Shown here piece by piece: positions 40,604 to 51,586 of a stretch of 64,000 nucleotides of DNA. A model generated the notes under the pieces. It saw only the letters and a program-made list of their open reading frames with translations, was not told the DNA's origin and searched no databases. Position 1 is the stretch's first letter; each line of letters starts with the position of its first letter. This DNA is from Ascoidea rubescens DSM 1968 (lineage: Eukaryota; Ascomycota; Saccharomycetes; Ascoideales; Ascoideaceae), in NCBI RefSeq assembly GCF_001661345.1, contig NW_017962913.1:1121428-1185427 (forward strand), read 5' to 3'. The translations under genes were made by a program, and so were the position numbers.

Positions 40604-43027
40604 ATGAAACTATCGATATCTGCTCCCATTTCCAATCTCTCCAACAATCAGATCCTCAACAAAAGTGTCGTTGACAACTCCTCCACCTCCTCGCTTGCCT
40701 CTGCCTCCCCTGTTCTTCTCCTAGTCAACTATAACTTCACTGCTCAGAATCCAAAGGAATTGTCTGTCAAATCTGGCGAAATCCTCAAGCTAATCTCTGA
40801 TATTGATAATGATTGGTGTTTGGTCAAACCAATTGGAAGATTAGGTGGTCCTGGTTTAATTCCAAAATCCTATGTCAAATCAATCTCCATTCAATCTTTA
40901 GATCTCACCAACCCTAATTCTACTAATAATAATACCATCACCCAAAGTAACAACTACAGTTACAACTACTCAAAGAAAAAAAAATCCACTTCATCAAACA
41001 GCATAGAAAGTGATGTATCCTCAACCCTATCAACCTCTGATAGTATTCTCAGTTTAAATCAAACCAATAGGACTTCAAATTCAACCACATCCTCAATCAA
41101 TAACCCCACTAATTCTACAAATCCTATTAATAAAAACAGCAATAACAATAATAACAATAACGTTATTCATCGTTCTTACCCAATCAAAATTACCATTTCA
41201 AATCTTTTAGTCCAAAAGAATAGCTTCTTTTACATAATTGGCATCCTGCTAAATAATAACTCAAAAAGATTCATATCTCGTAGTTACAATGATTTTCATG
41301 ACTTACACCTTCAGTTCATCCATTCTTTAAACAATATCCCCAATTTAAATAATTTCCAGTTACCACAATTTCCCCAACTACCTCAACTCCTTCAATCTCC
41401 TTCTTACTCCCCTTCTAATGCTTCTATTCCTTCTTCAAACCCAAAGGCCCTATTTGATCTAATCCAGCCCTTGAATTCCTATTTAAACAAAATCTTTTCT
41501 CAAGATAAATTAGCTAAATCAATCAACAAAATCCTTTTCGATTGGTTATCTCCACTATCAAATGATCTAGAAATTGATACCAATCACCCTTTATATTTTG
41601 ATTCAAATTCTTATTTCTCTTTATCAAAAATTATTGATATGATTGCACCTTCTTCATCTATTTTTAATCCTAACAATAACATCCCAAATTTTCAAAAACC
41701 TTTACCTTCTTTACCTCCATCTCAATCTCAATCCCAATCTCAGTCCCAATCTCAGTCTCCATCTCCATCTCACTCTCCATCACAATTTTACAATCACCAT
41801 AATAGCAATATTACTACCATTAAAAGTACAACTCTATACGCCCAAGCCCAAAAATCTCTCTCTTCTCCAATGCTATCCCATTTTAACCTACCTAAACCAA
41901 GCAATATCCCTTCAAATCATCTGCACTATAATCAAAATCAAAATCAAAACCAAAATAACTATAACAATTATAACACTCATAATAATCTTACCCCAAATTT
42001 ACAACATTATTCTAACCATTCTAATAATGGTTCACTTAATTCATCCCCAACCGAAAAAAAATTTCACCACCTGTTGAAAAAAATCTTTAGTCAACAAAAA
42101 AATCAAGTTCAAATTCAAATTCAACAAAACTCTCTTGAATCTCTTCCTCTTCCAAATTCCGTTCCTCAAATTCCATCTCAGCCTCGCTCTCACTCTTACT
42201 CGAATTCTCACTCAAATTATCAACCTGATTTTCAACTGCCCACAAACGATCCTCAACACACTTTAAGAATCCCCAAACTTCGAAAGGATTTTTCTCGTTC
42301 ATCTCCAAATATCCTCAATTTAACCATCTCCTCTTCAAAGGCAAACCACACCAACAACGAAAATAATCTTCTTCTACCAACCGGGTTTTCCCCAATCGCA
42401 GCATCCCCATTATCTTCAACTTCTTTTAAACTAAGGCATAGCAGAAATAAATCGTTAAACTCAATTCTCTCAAATAATTCCAATATATCAAGCAATTCAA
42501 ATCAATCAATTTCTTACCCCCCTCATCATTTGTCTCATAGAGCTTCTTCTTCTTCTTCAACTTCAAAAACCGTCTCTATTCAAACCCCAACTCCTATCTT
42601 AGATCAATTTTTAGATTCAATTCATATTCCAAATTCTACTCCCGTTTCTGCTTCTGCTTCTGCCTTTGCTTCCACTTCCAATTTTAATTCAAATTTCAGT
42701 TCACACTCACATTCAAATTCTATTTCTACCTCAAATACTTCTCCTCCTCCTCCTCCCTCTCCCCTTCATAAAAAGGACCCAAACTCAATTAAAATTAAAG
42801 TATTTTATAACAATGATAATGATATCGTTGCTTTGAAAATTCCAAAGGATTCAACTTTAGATTCATTAACTGAACTTATTAAGAATAAAATCAATACTGA
42901 CGAAGATATTTCTATATTATACAAAGACATTACTGGTTATTATGCCCCTCTCCAATCTGATAAAGTTTTAATGGCTGCTATTTATGGTGATGATCAAAAA
43001 ATCTTATTAAAAGTGGAATTTTCCTAA
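40604..43027 (+). CDS. BEM1: Bem1-type polarity scaffold with a single SH3 domain
   Basis: Bem1 assembles Cdc42, its exchange factor Cdc24 and PAK kinases at sites of polarised growth. The protein is 807 residues. An SH3 domain (about 36-100) ends in CLVKPIGRLGGPGLIPKSYV, nearly the diagnostic second SH3 (SH3b) of Bem1. A PX domain (about 195-325: FISRSYNDFHDLH to ILFDWLSPL) follows. After a 400-residue Ser/Asn/Gln-rich linker, a C-terminal PB1 domain (about 728-807: IKIKVFYNNDNDIVALKIP, ending KILLKVEFS) would bind Cdc24. The first SH3 of classic Bem1 is absent, and no upstream open frame or plausible exon encodes it. A paralogue rather than the sole BEM1 is possible. Confidence 0.85.
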   Translation: MKLSISAPISNLSNNQILNKSVVDNSSTSSLASASPVLLLVNYNFTAQNPKELSVKSGEILKLISDIDNDWCLVKPIGRLGGPGLIPKSYVKSISIQSLDLTNPNSTNNNTITQSNNYSYNYSKKKKSTSSNSIESDVSSTLSTSDSILSLNQTNRTSNSTTSSINNPTNSTNPINKNSNNNNNNNVIHRSYPIKITISNLLVQKNSFFYIIGILLNNNSKRFISRSYNDFHDLHLQFIHSLNNIPNLNNFQLPQFPQLPQLLQSPSYSPSNASIPSSNPKALFDLIQPLNSYLNKIFSQDKLAKSINKILFDWLSPLSNDLEIDTNHPLYFDSNSYFSLSKIIDMIAPSSSIFNPNNNIPNFQKPLPSLPPSQSQSQSQSQSQSPSPSHSPSQFYNHHNSNITTIKSTTLYAQAQKSLSSPMLSHFNLPKPSNIPSNHLHYNQNQNQNQNNYNNYNTHNNLTPNLQHYSNHSNNGSLNSSPTEKKFHHLLKKIFSQQKNQVQIQIQQNSLESLPLPNSVPQIPSQPRSHSYSNSHSNYQPDFQLPTNDPQHTLRIPKLRKDFSRSSPNILNLTISSSKANHTNNENNLLLPTGFSPIAASPLSSTSFKLRHSRNKSLNSILSNNSNISSNSNQSISYPPHHLSHRASSSSSTSKTVSIQTPTPILDQFLDSIHIPNSTPVSASASAFASTSNFNSNFSSHSHSNSISTSNTSPPPPPSPLHKKDPNSIKIKVFYNNDNDIVALKIPKDSTLDSLTELIKNKINTDEDISILYKDITGYYAPLQSDKVLMAAIYGDDQKILLKVEFS

Positions 43028-43742
43028 TAACTTTTCTAATAAATTTCCTAATTTTTATTTTATTACCTATTTCTCATAATTTTTTTTTTTCAATTCAAAC
43101 TATCTTTTTTTTTACTTTTATTTTTCAATTTTTTTACTTCTTTTCTTTTCTCTTATTATGTTTTGTGATTATTTGTGTTCGTATTCTTATTCTTACTACT
43201 TTATTATTATTTATTATTTATTATTTATTATTTATTATTTATTATTATTCATTATTCATTATTTATTATTATTAGTACTATATTTCTTTGTCTTTTTATC
43301 TGGTGGTGATTCAAACTTTGAGCTGTACTTATTTTCTTGGAACTAACTATATCATTTTCTTTTCTTTTGATGTTTAATCAGAGCTATCTTTTACGTTCTA
43401 GTCAAAGCTATCTTTCACTTTCTAGCCTGTTTTAGAAATTTTATCAACTACATTGAATTTTGTGTATAGAATATTGTTCTTTTATATTTCAATATATACT
43501 TCTACTTTTTAAACTTCAGTTCCCAGATGAAACTGTGACATAGTAATTATCTTCTAGTTGCTATTCTTTTTATATCTTTATGCTTTTTCGAATAACTCAT
43601 GAAATAGCATACTCTCATTGTTCTATCTCCAGTGAAAGGTTAAGCTTCTTCCGTCTTCTTCAGCTTTTCTCCGATTTGTTTATCTCACAGTGTTGGTGTT
43701 ATTATTTACCACCATAACCTTGTTCTCACAGCTCTCACAAAG
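43028..43742. promoter_or_regulatory. BEM1 3' flank and SEA4 promoter
   Basis: The left half is T-rich 3' UTR with a TTATTTA array (43195-43275). The right half leads to the SEA4 ATG at 43743. No separate gene is visible, and a plus-strand Tyr/Ile frame across the array is a repeat artefact. Confidence 0.6.
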
Positions 43743-46700
43743 ATGTCTTCTATAAGAAGAATTGATGCATGGAGTAACGACTCCTTGGAGTACTTTTTAT
43801 CTGTTGGTTTTAGTTGCGACGAGATCTCTCTCTTCCAGTCTAACTATTACAATGAGGTAAGCTTTATCCATCTCTTTTTTTTTTATTAAGCAACCCTTTG
43901 TTACTGGTTACATTAATGACTAACTTTTTGTTTTGTAGAATGTTTTTGAGGAATTGGAAAGAGTTAATAGGAAAAAGATACCCTCTATATCGTGCTTTGA
44001 TGGGTCTAGCCAGTTTGGCACAGTTGGAACTGGGCATAATAATGGAACAGTCAAAGTGTTCAGTATGACTTCTAATTATGAAGATACATCATTTAATCAG
44101 AATATTCCTAGGACGTGTAATTCGATCTCATTTAATACAAATAATAATATTGCTATAGCTTTAGATAAAACCCGAAGTAATCCCAGTTTATTGGTATACG
44201 ATATTAAGGATAATAAAAAAAGCGTTTATAATAATCTTATCAACGATGGGGTTTTATCAGTGAAATTTCTCAATAAGATTCCTAATAGATTGCTAACTGG
44301 AACACATAACAAGTTATTTCAATACGACATAAGGACACCAAGTTATAGCAAGCCGACATTTGAGATTCGAACGAAATATACTAATGATATAACATTTGAT
44401 CCATTGATTCCTTACCTTTTTAGCACATCATCGGAGGATGGGCTTGCAATTTGGGATACAAGAAAGATTACAGGGTTGGTTGAATTGAATCCGAGTTTGA
44501 ATTCGAATTTGAATTCCCATCTGAATTCCAATAATAGTTATGGTTATAGTCATAATCATAATCATAATCATAATCATAATCATAACGGCAATTCAACACA
44601 ACTTTCTAATGGTGATGCGAATTCTGGTATAAATGCAAATGGCAATTCGAATTCGATTAATGCAAATTTGAGTTTTTTCCATGAGAAAGTCCATGTTTCG
44701 AATACTTCATCGTCTACGATAGTTGATTCTAATTCTGGCAATCAAATTTTAAAGCTTGATTTTTCCGGTATGAATGTGGATAAACAACAGAGTTTTTGCT
44801 TTAGATATTCGTCTACTAATAAGCTTGAAGTTTCGAGTTTATATCATAAATTTGATTCTGGAAATCAGAAAAAGAGTACAATACGGCGATATTTTCTTTC
44901 ATTTGCATCGGGTGAAGATAAGACAGGCAAATTGAAGATAGATAAGGGTGTTGATGGCGATAAGAGCAAGAAAAAAATGATTAATATTGAAAAGTTGTAT
45001 GTTAATAAGGTGTATGATGTGAATGATAGGAATGAGTTGGGGAATTTTATATCGTTTGATTATGCTAGGAATGGGAATTATTACAATTCTACAAGCGTTG
45101 TTTGTTTGAAGAGATCTGGAAATGCAATTCGGTATTCGTTGGTTGAAGGGCAAGATTTTTGCAAGTTTTCAGTTCGAAATGATATAATCACGTCGGGGCC
45201 ATATGGATTGTTTGTTTCTAAGATTATTGAGAGAAATAATAATTATTACCAGAGTATAGTGATTGGAAACGAGAAACGGAAGAAGAAGAATTCGGGTGAA
45301 GCGATATTGAACAAATTGAGAAATCTGGGAGGCTTGAGTGAGTTGGAGGAAATGAAGAAGATGAAGAAGTTTGAGAACTATAATATGGTTGAAAATGAGC
45401 CAAATCGAGAGAATTTCAGTGTTGGATCCAATGATATGATGAATTCGCCATTATCACCAAGGGTCAAAGAAGAGACTATATTTCGGGAGGAATCATCTAG
45501 GAGCCATAGTAGTGTGTTGGAAAAGGATTCATCAGTTACGATCCGAGTGCTTGCCGAGGCTGGATACCAGCTTGATTTTGAAATGAACCAGGATATTATC
45601 CGGAGTATTAATTACGGGTCAGGGTCTGAACGAGTGTCGGAAGGAACTGTGAACGAGTTGGAAGTTGTATGGAAATGGTTCCATTACTGTGAAAGAAACC
45701 GAGAACTTTTCAGCTACAAAGGGTATGATTTAAGCTTTTTGGGAGTACGAGATATCTGGGAGGGAATTGATGATACGTACGGGTACAAGTACCAGCGGTT
45801 ATTGAAAAACAAGAGATTCAACGGGACGTTCTTCTCGAATGTGAATCCGGAGAGTTATTTGGATGCGATCAAGGGGATATTGATCAAGATTGATAATTTG
45901 AACAAGAACATCTCGTCAATAGAGAACAAGAACAAGAAGTTGCAAAGAAAGTTGTGCTTGTATCTATTGGATGCGTATGATAGCAACCAGGAATTTGTGC
46001 AAAAGGTTGAAAAGTTGAAGAACAACGAAGAGTGGGCAAAGGCAGCGGGAAGAGCAGTGTTTCGCGATGACATTGAATCAGCCATCCACATATTGAGGTC
46101 GTCGCAAATACAAGAGTACAAGATATTGGCAGCGGCAATCTCAGCGTACTTTTCGTTCAACAATGGAGTGGAGTTGGCAGAGACCAACACCGAGTGGAAA
46201 AACCAGTGTCGAAAGTTGGCTACAGAGTTGGACGATCCATACTTGCGAGGAATATTTGCGTACATTGCTGACAGAGACTGGTCGCAGGTTCTCGACGAGC
46301 CCTCGTTGCCGTTGAAGGAAAAGTTGAGGATTGCATTCAGGTTTTTAAATGGGAAGCAATTGAGCACGTATCTCGAGACGATGAGCAAGGAGATGAGCAA
46401 GATGGGGAAGTTGGAAGGGTTGTTGTTGTGTGGGTTGACGATAGATGGGATCAGTCTCTTGCAGAACTACATTGATTCGAGCAACGACCTCCAGACTGCA
46501 GTGCTTCTCAGCAGCTACGGGGTGCCCAGGTACTTTGAGGACGAGCGAGTGGGATACTGGGTGGAGTGCTATGTGCAGTACTTGAACCGGTTGAGGCAGT
46601 ACAAGTTGAGGGCCAAGTTCGACATCAAGCGAAGGCAGTTGAGTGTGGACAGCGTGAGTGGCGAGGCCAAGGTGGTTATCAGACCCAGGCAGTTGTTCCT

Positions 46701-47061
46701 CCAGTGCTTGAAGTGCAACAAGAGCGTGTTCGACAGCACGCTGGGTCTGCGTGAGAAGCAGGGCAAGCAGAGCAAGACGCAGGGCCACTACAAGTTTGCG
46801 ACCCAGCGGCACGGGCCCAGCGGCGGCAGCGCAGAGAGGATTCTGTGCTCCAACTGCAACGCGCCCTTGCCGAAGTGCGGCATCTGCCTCCTCCCCCTCG
46901 GCTCGCTGGCGACAGACCACCGCCAGTGGGCTACCATCTGCTTGAGCTGCCACCACGGTATGCACTGCAGCCACGCCGAAGAGTGGTTTGCAAGCCATGT
47001 CGTGTGCCCTGTCGCCAACTGCAGTTGCTGCTGCAAGTTCCGCAGCACGGCTCAGCCATGA
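43743..47061 (+). CDS. SEA4: SEA complex (GATOR2) subunit Sea4/Mios (spliced; exons 43743-43856 and 43939-47061)
   Basis: Sea4 is the Mios-like subunit of the vacuole-bound SEACAT/GATOR2 complex that promotes TORC1 signalling in response to amino acids. Splicing joins 38 codons (MSSIRRIDAWSNDSLEYFLS...) to exon 2, giving 1078 residues. An N-terminal WD40 propeller (GTVGTGHNNGTVKVFS, LIPYLFSTSSEDGLAIWDTR) contains a His/Asn repeat insertion. An alpha-solenoid follows. The C-terminus is the Mios RING-like zinc domain (ILCSNCNAPLPKCGICLLPL, ICLSCHHGMHCSHAEEW, CPVANCSC). The 5' half is AT-rich and the last ~500 bases are GC-rich. PKC1 follows on the same strand 261 bases later, the order known in S. 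cerevisiae. Confidence 0.93.
43857..43938 (+). other. SEA4: SEA4 intron (82 nt)
   Basis: Donor GTAAGC (43857), branch site GACTAAC (43918-43924), T-rich tract and acceptor TAG (43936-43938). Removal links ...SNYYNE to NVFEELERVNRKK in one frame. Without splicing the large downstream frame has no ATG at its start. The intron falls between codons (phase 0). Confidence 0.88.
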
Positions 47062-47322
47062 GGCCTGAGCCCGAGAAAAAGGTGCGACCTGCCGGTGGGC
47101 GCTCGGCCAGAAATAGCACCACAACGGTGTCCTCGCGCTCTGATCTCCTCTGCTCTTGCCTCCAGCTGGTGATCTGCCTTGAACTGTGCTCGCTATTTAA
47201 AGATACTCTGCTCTCCCACAGCCCTCGACTCTTTGTTCGCTGGATCGTATTTATACTCAAGGTTGTAGCTTCAAGTTAAAACAATGTCAATCTGAGGAAG
47301 GAGCTTATTCGCCAGCAACAAC

Positions 47323-50300
47323 ATGAAGACCTCTATTCCTCCCAACTCCACTGGCTCCTCGTCTCTTGAGGAGATCAGGTCGAAATTGCTCAAAGAGAAA
47401 ATGATTATCCAGTCTTCGCTCAAGATGAAAAACAGTCCCAGGGCCTCTGCCAATGTTAAACAACGCTGCGACAGCGTTATTGCTCAGGCCCAGAGGAACA
47501 TCAGGTACTACGAGCAGTCCATCATCCAGCTCCAGGCTCGTATCAATCGAGCCTCTCTTCAATTCCAGATCCAGCCAATGTCCACAAGTGGTTCCATGAA
47601 GAGAAAACCTCCTCCCTTTGATGTTCCTTCTTCTCACTCTCCACTCTCTTCCACCTCTAATTCTCCTTTCTACAATGCTTCTTCAAATATTCCTCCCTCC
47701 TTGCCTTCAAAAATCCCCCTAGATAGCCCCATCACTAACAACAACAATAAAAACACTTCAAATAACACCATCACCACTCTTCCCAACCAAAACTCAGGCG
47801 ATAGAGCAAACAGACTATTCAATCCAATGTACCTAAACAGATTGGATCTTGTCAAAGAAAACAACCCTTCTTTGGGTCATAAAATCGAGTACATGCTCGA
47901 ATTGTTAAACTACAAACTACAGGTCGAAAACAATCTCCTACTAGCCTCTCTCCGGTTCCAAGAATCCTACAACAAACGCTCAAACTACATAATGGTCAAT
48001 CAAGCTAAAATTCATGTCTCTGAATCAAAAAGAAAACTTTACCTCCTAAAAACTGCCCTCAAAGTATACAAGGATTTACACATCAAAAACAATGAGTTTG
48101 ACAAAGATATCAAACTAATGAACACAAACAACATGAGAAAACCCTTATCCGGTATTTTGAAAGTTCACATTAACTCCGCCATAAATCTAATTCACAATGA
48201 CGCTGCTCAATCTCCCTACGACAACTCAACCAAATCAAAAATCGTCTTTAGAATCGACGGCAAACAACTCAGTGAAACGCCTCAAATCACAAATGGCCTC
48301 TGGAACTCAACATACACCTTGAAAATTGCCAAAGGAAACGAACTAGAAATCTCCATCCTTGATCTAAAAGACAAAAAATATGAAGAAATCAGCTACATCT
48401 GGTTTATTCTTAGTGACATTGTAGAAGACTTGAGAAGAAATAAAGTCAAAAATCTTAACCAAATCAATAACTGGTTGCCTGCAAATGAAACTGGCAGCTT
48501 CAAAAATCCCTTTTTAATCAACGATAGCTCAACTATTAACACAGATTTCAACTCTTCCACTCCTACTCCTACTTCTCCTACTTCTACTTTTCCACCCCAA
48601 TTCAATCAAAAAAGAGATAGAGATTCCGTTGATACCATCCACTTTGAAACAAGAAATATTCTCCCCTCTGATATCTCAAATAAAATAAAATTCTGCTGGT
48701 TTGAACTTGAACCCTATGGAAAAATTGAACTAGCTTTTGAATTCGATAGTAATCAAAGCTCAAATTCAAAACCACAATATAAACCTAACCAAAACAATCC
48801 TAAACTTCATCATCGAATAAACCGTAAGGATGCTTTGTTCGAAAAAAAAGAAAAACCCTTAGTCAAATTCAATCATGAATTAGTCAATACTTATATAAAC
48901 ACGATCGAAAGATGTTTTCTATGTAACCAGTTACTCAGATTTCAATGCTGGAAATGTAAAAATTGTCATTTGTTATGTCATCTGGATCAATGTTCTATTA
49001 ATGTCGTTAACCCCACTTATTGTACTGCTTATCATCCACAAACTGCACCAATAGCACCAATAGCACCAACAACAACATCATCATCAACATCAACAATTAC
49101 TCCAACAACACCGCAAAATCAATATCAAAACCAATATCAACCCCTGAATCAATACCAACCTCAAAATCAATACTACCATCCAAATCAAAACCAATATTCC
49201 AACCAAACTCAATCCCAATATCAAAACCAATATCAATATCAAAATCAATACTACCCTCCAAATCAAAACCAAAATCAGTACAAAAACCAAAATCAAATTC
49301 AGCAAACTTATCAACTCCAAAATCAATACCCATCTAACATTGAAAACACTTTCCCGATTCCCTATCAATCTACATTGCAAGACAAATATCAGCCTCCAAA
49401 CAATCAGAATTTCTCAAATCAATCACAATTCATACCTCAAAATCAAATTCAGGGTTATGAAAGATATCAACCTGAAAATTATTTTCAAAATAATCATGCT
49501 CTGAATTATAATGACCAAAATTCACAAAATAATGAAAATAATGCAATTTTAAGATATAACGGAAACAATGAAAACAATGAACATAATGAAAATAATGAAA
49601 ATAATGAAATTTTAAAAAACAATGAATTAGAACCTCAAGATTTTTTAAGTACATCCTTAACAAACCACTCAGATATTTCTACCATGACTAATTTGAGCGC
49701 CGAAGTTTTACCTCTTCTTCAATTGCCAAAAATAACTTTATCTAAAGATTTTGATTTAGAAAACTCTGCAGAATATAAAAAAAATTGCTATGAACTCAAT
49801 AAATTTGATAAAGAGTATCAATTATGGGCCGGGAAAGACAATAATTTAGTTTTGGAAAAAGAAAATGACACAGATTTCAAGGAAGATGAAACTAATCACA
49901 AGAAAGTATTTAACATGGATGATCTAATCAGTAGGGTTGACTCACTTCAGCTTACTCAAAATCCAAACCAAAATAAAAATGAGTACTTTGAAGATGAAAA
50001 TCAGCAAACTTCTGAGATATCAAACAATCCATTTAGAAATGATGAAGACACCTTTGGTAAGGATAATATACAATATGAAGGAAAAACGATTGTTTCTGCC
50101 AAAGTTGATAATGAGGTTAAAATTGAAGATGAATTCAGATTTGATAACGTGTTTGATAATGTATTTGATAATAAATTTGATAATAAGGTTGAGAAAAAAT
50201 TCGATGAAAAATTTGCTTTGGTTTCTTCTCAATTAACCAAAGTGAAGACTAATGAAAAACAAAATTTTCAAGAGGCTTTTGACGAAACTCATACTAAGAA

Positions 50301-51318
50301 AAAACGAAAAAATAGATATCGTGTTAAGGATTTTACATACATCAAAGTTTTGGGAAGAGGACAGTTTGGTAAAGTCATGCTTGCTCAATCCAATAGATCA
50401 AAGAAACTTTGTGCGATTAAAATGCTTAAGAAGAAATCGATTGTTGATGATCACCAGATAAAGGAACTTAGACAAGAACAAAAGATGTATTTAATCGCTA
50501 ATAAATCAAATAATCCATTTTTAACAAAAATGTATTGCTCTTTTCACACTCGAACTAGAATTTACTTTGTAATGGAGTTTGCCTCCGGAGGAGATTTAAT
50601 GTTCCATGTTCAAAAGGATAAATTCAATCTAAGAATAACTCGTTTTTTCGCCGCAGAAATTCTTTTAGGATTAAAATATTTGCATGATCAAGGAATAGTT
50701 TATCGTGATTTGAAGTTGGAAAACATTTTGTTAACCAAAGATGGGCATATTAAGATAGCAGACTATGGTTTGTGTAAAGACAATATGGGTTACGGAAATT
50801 TCACAACATCATTTTGTGGAACAGCTGATTACATGGCACCCGAATTAGTTGAGGTTAAAGATTATGATAAATCTGTGGATTGGTGGGCATTTGGAGTCTT
50901 AATTTATATAATGGTTTTGCAAAAGACCCCCTTTGGAAATTTCTCTGATGATGAATTGGAATTGAACAACTCGATTTTATATGATGAGCCCGAGTTTCCT
51001 CCAGCCATGCCTTATAATCTTCTAGATTTAATAAGCAAACTATTGGAAAAAAATTTCAGAAAGAGATTGGGAAGTAGTGAGAGAGATGCTCTCGATATCA
51101 TGGAACAGCCATTTTTCGAGTCAATCGATTTTGAAGAATTGATCAAAGGTAACGTCGAGTCTCCCTTCAAAGTTAACGTTGGAGACGAAATGGAGGCAAG
51201 CAACTTCGACGATGAATTCACCTCTTTAGCTGTTAACCTATCGCCAGTTTCCTCAATCACAGAGACTGAGCAAAGAATGTTCAGTGGGTTTTCTAGAGTC
51301 TGCGTTTCTGAGCTTTAA
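47323..51318 (+). CDS. PKC1: Protein kinase C (cell-wall integrity kinase)
   Basis: Pkc1 is activated by Rho1 and feeds the cell-wall integrity MAP kinase pathway. The protein is 1331 residues, longer than S. cerevisiae's 1151. Order: HR1 coiled coils (about 10-80 and 185-260), C2-like domain (275-380), one C1-like zinc region (about 522-575) with irregular spacing (CFLC, then FQCWKCKNCHLLCHLDQC), and a long Gln/Asn/Tyr repeat linker. The kinase domain (about 1003-1250) has LGRGQFGKV, AIKMLKKK, YRDLKLEN, the Pkc1-typical DYG (IADYGLCKD), and activation segment TTSFCGTADYMAPELV, where most PKCs have GTPEFMAPE. The C-tail ends FSGFSRV. Synteny with SEA4 marks it as the PKC1 orthologue despite divergence. 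The second C1 domain appears missing. Confidence 0.92.
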   Translation: MKTSIPPNSTGSSSLEEIRSKLLKEKMIIQSSLKMKNSPRASANVKQRCDSVIAQAQRNIRYYEQSIIQLQARINRASLQFQIQPMSTSGSMKRKPPPFDVPSSHSPLSSTSNSPFYNASSNIPPSLPSKIPLDSPITNNNNKNTSNNTITTLPNQNSGDRANRLFNPMYLNRLDLVKENNPSLGHKIEYMLELLNYKLQVENNLLLASLRFQESYNKRSNYIMVNQAKIHVSESKRKLYLLKTALKVYKDLHIKNNEFDKDIKLMNTNNMRKPLSGILKVHINSAINLIHNDAAQSPYDNSTKSKIVFRIDGKQLSETPQITNGLWNSTYTLKIAKGNELEISILDLKDKKYEEISYIWFILSDIVEDLRRNKVKNLNQINNWLPANETGSFKNPFLINDSSTINTDFNSSTPTPTSPTSTFPPQFNQKRDRDSVDTIHFETRNILPSDISNKIKFCWFELEPYGKIELAFEFDSNQSSNSKPQYKPNQNNPKLHHRINRKDALFEKKEKPLVKFNHELVNTYINTIERCFLCNQLLRFQCWKCKNCHLLCHLDQCSINVVNPTYCTAYHPQTAPIAPIAPTTTSSSTSTITPTTPQNQYQNQYQPLNQYQPQNQYYHPNQNQYSNQTQSQYQNQYQYQNQYYPPNQNQNQYKNQNQIQQTYQLQNQYPSNIENTFPIPYQSTLQDKYQPPNNQNFSNQSQFIPQNQIQGYERYQPENYFQNNHALNYNDQNSQNNENNAILRYNGNNENNEHNENNENNEILKNNELEPQDFLSTSLTNHSDISTMTNLSAEVLPLLQLPKITLSKDFDLENSAEYKKNCYELNKFDKEYQLWAGKDNNLVLEKENDTDFKEDETNHKKVFNMDDLISRVDSLQLTQNPNQNKNEYFEDENQQTSEISNNPFRNDEDTFGKDNIQYEGKTIVSAKVDNEVKIEDEFRFDNVFDNVFDNKFDNKVEKKFDEKFALVSSQLTKVKTNEKQNFQEAFDETHTKKKRKNRYRVKDFTYIKVLGRGQFGKVMLAQSNRSKKLCAIKMLKKKSIVDDHQIKELRQEQKMYLIANKSNNPFLTKMYCSFHTRTRIYFVMEFASGGDLMFHVQKDKFNLRITRFFAAEILLGLKYLHDQGIVYRDLKLENILLTKDGHIKIADYGLCKDNMGYGNFTTSFCGTADYMAPELVEVKDYDKSVDWWAFGVLIYIMVLQKTPFGNFSDDELELNNSILYDEPEFPPAMPYNLLDLISKLLEKNFRKRLGSSERDALDIMEQPFFESIDFEELIKGNVESPFKVNVGDEMEASNFDDEFTSLAVNLSPVSSITETEQRMFSGFSRVCVSEL

Positions 51319-51586
51319 ATTCTGGAATTTTTTTTGTTACTTTTGTGCTTTTTTATTTCTTTTACTCTTTGTTAAATCTATTTCACTTCCAAAGGCATTT
51401 TCGTTTATATAATGAATAACAGTTTAATAATTAATATCAAGACAATGAGCACCAACCCAGTTCTGTTCTGAATCTGGTTTCACGTAGCATTTATTCTCTG
51501 AGGCCTCCAATTGGCTTTTCCCGAATGAAGCACAAAACAAAACCACTGCTTCTTTCTCTCACAAACTCGTGGAACAACACAGTACT

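Noticed and set aside
40137-40607. 156-codon frame directly upstream of BEM1 that could extend or encode the missing SH3
   Set aside because: It is Gln/Arg/Pro-rich with no SH3 features, overlaps the BEM1 ATG out of phase, and coincides with a CAG-phased GC island.
43954-47061. SEA4 starting at the first codon of the long open frame
   Set aside because: That codon is TTG. A clean intron joins the frame to an ATG exon at 43743, which supplies a sensible N-terminus.
46345-47124. 259-codon minus-strand frame opposite the end of SEA4
   Set aside because: This is a shadow of the GC-rich 3' end of SEA4. The plus-strand protein has a conserved zinc domain, while the minus-strand frame has none.
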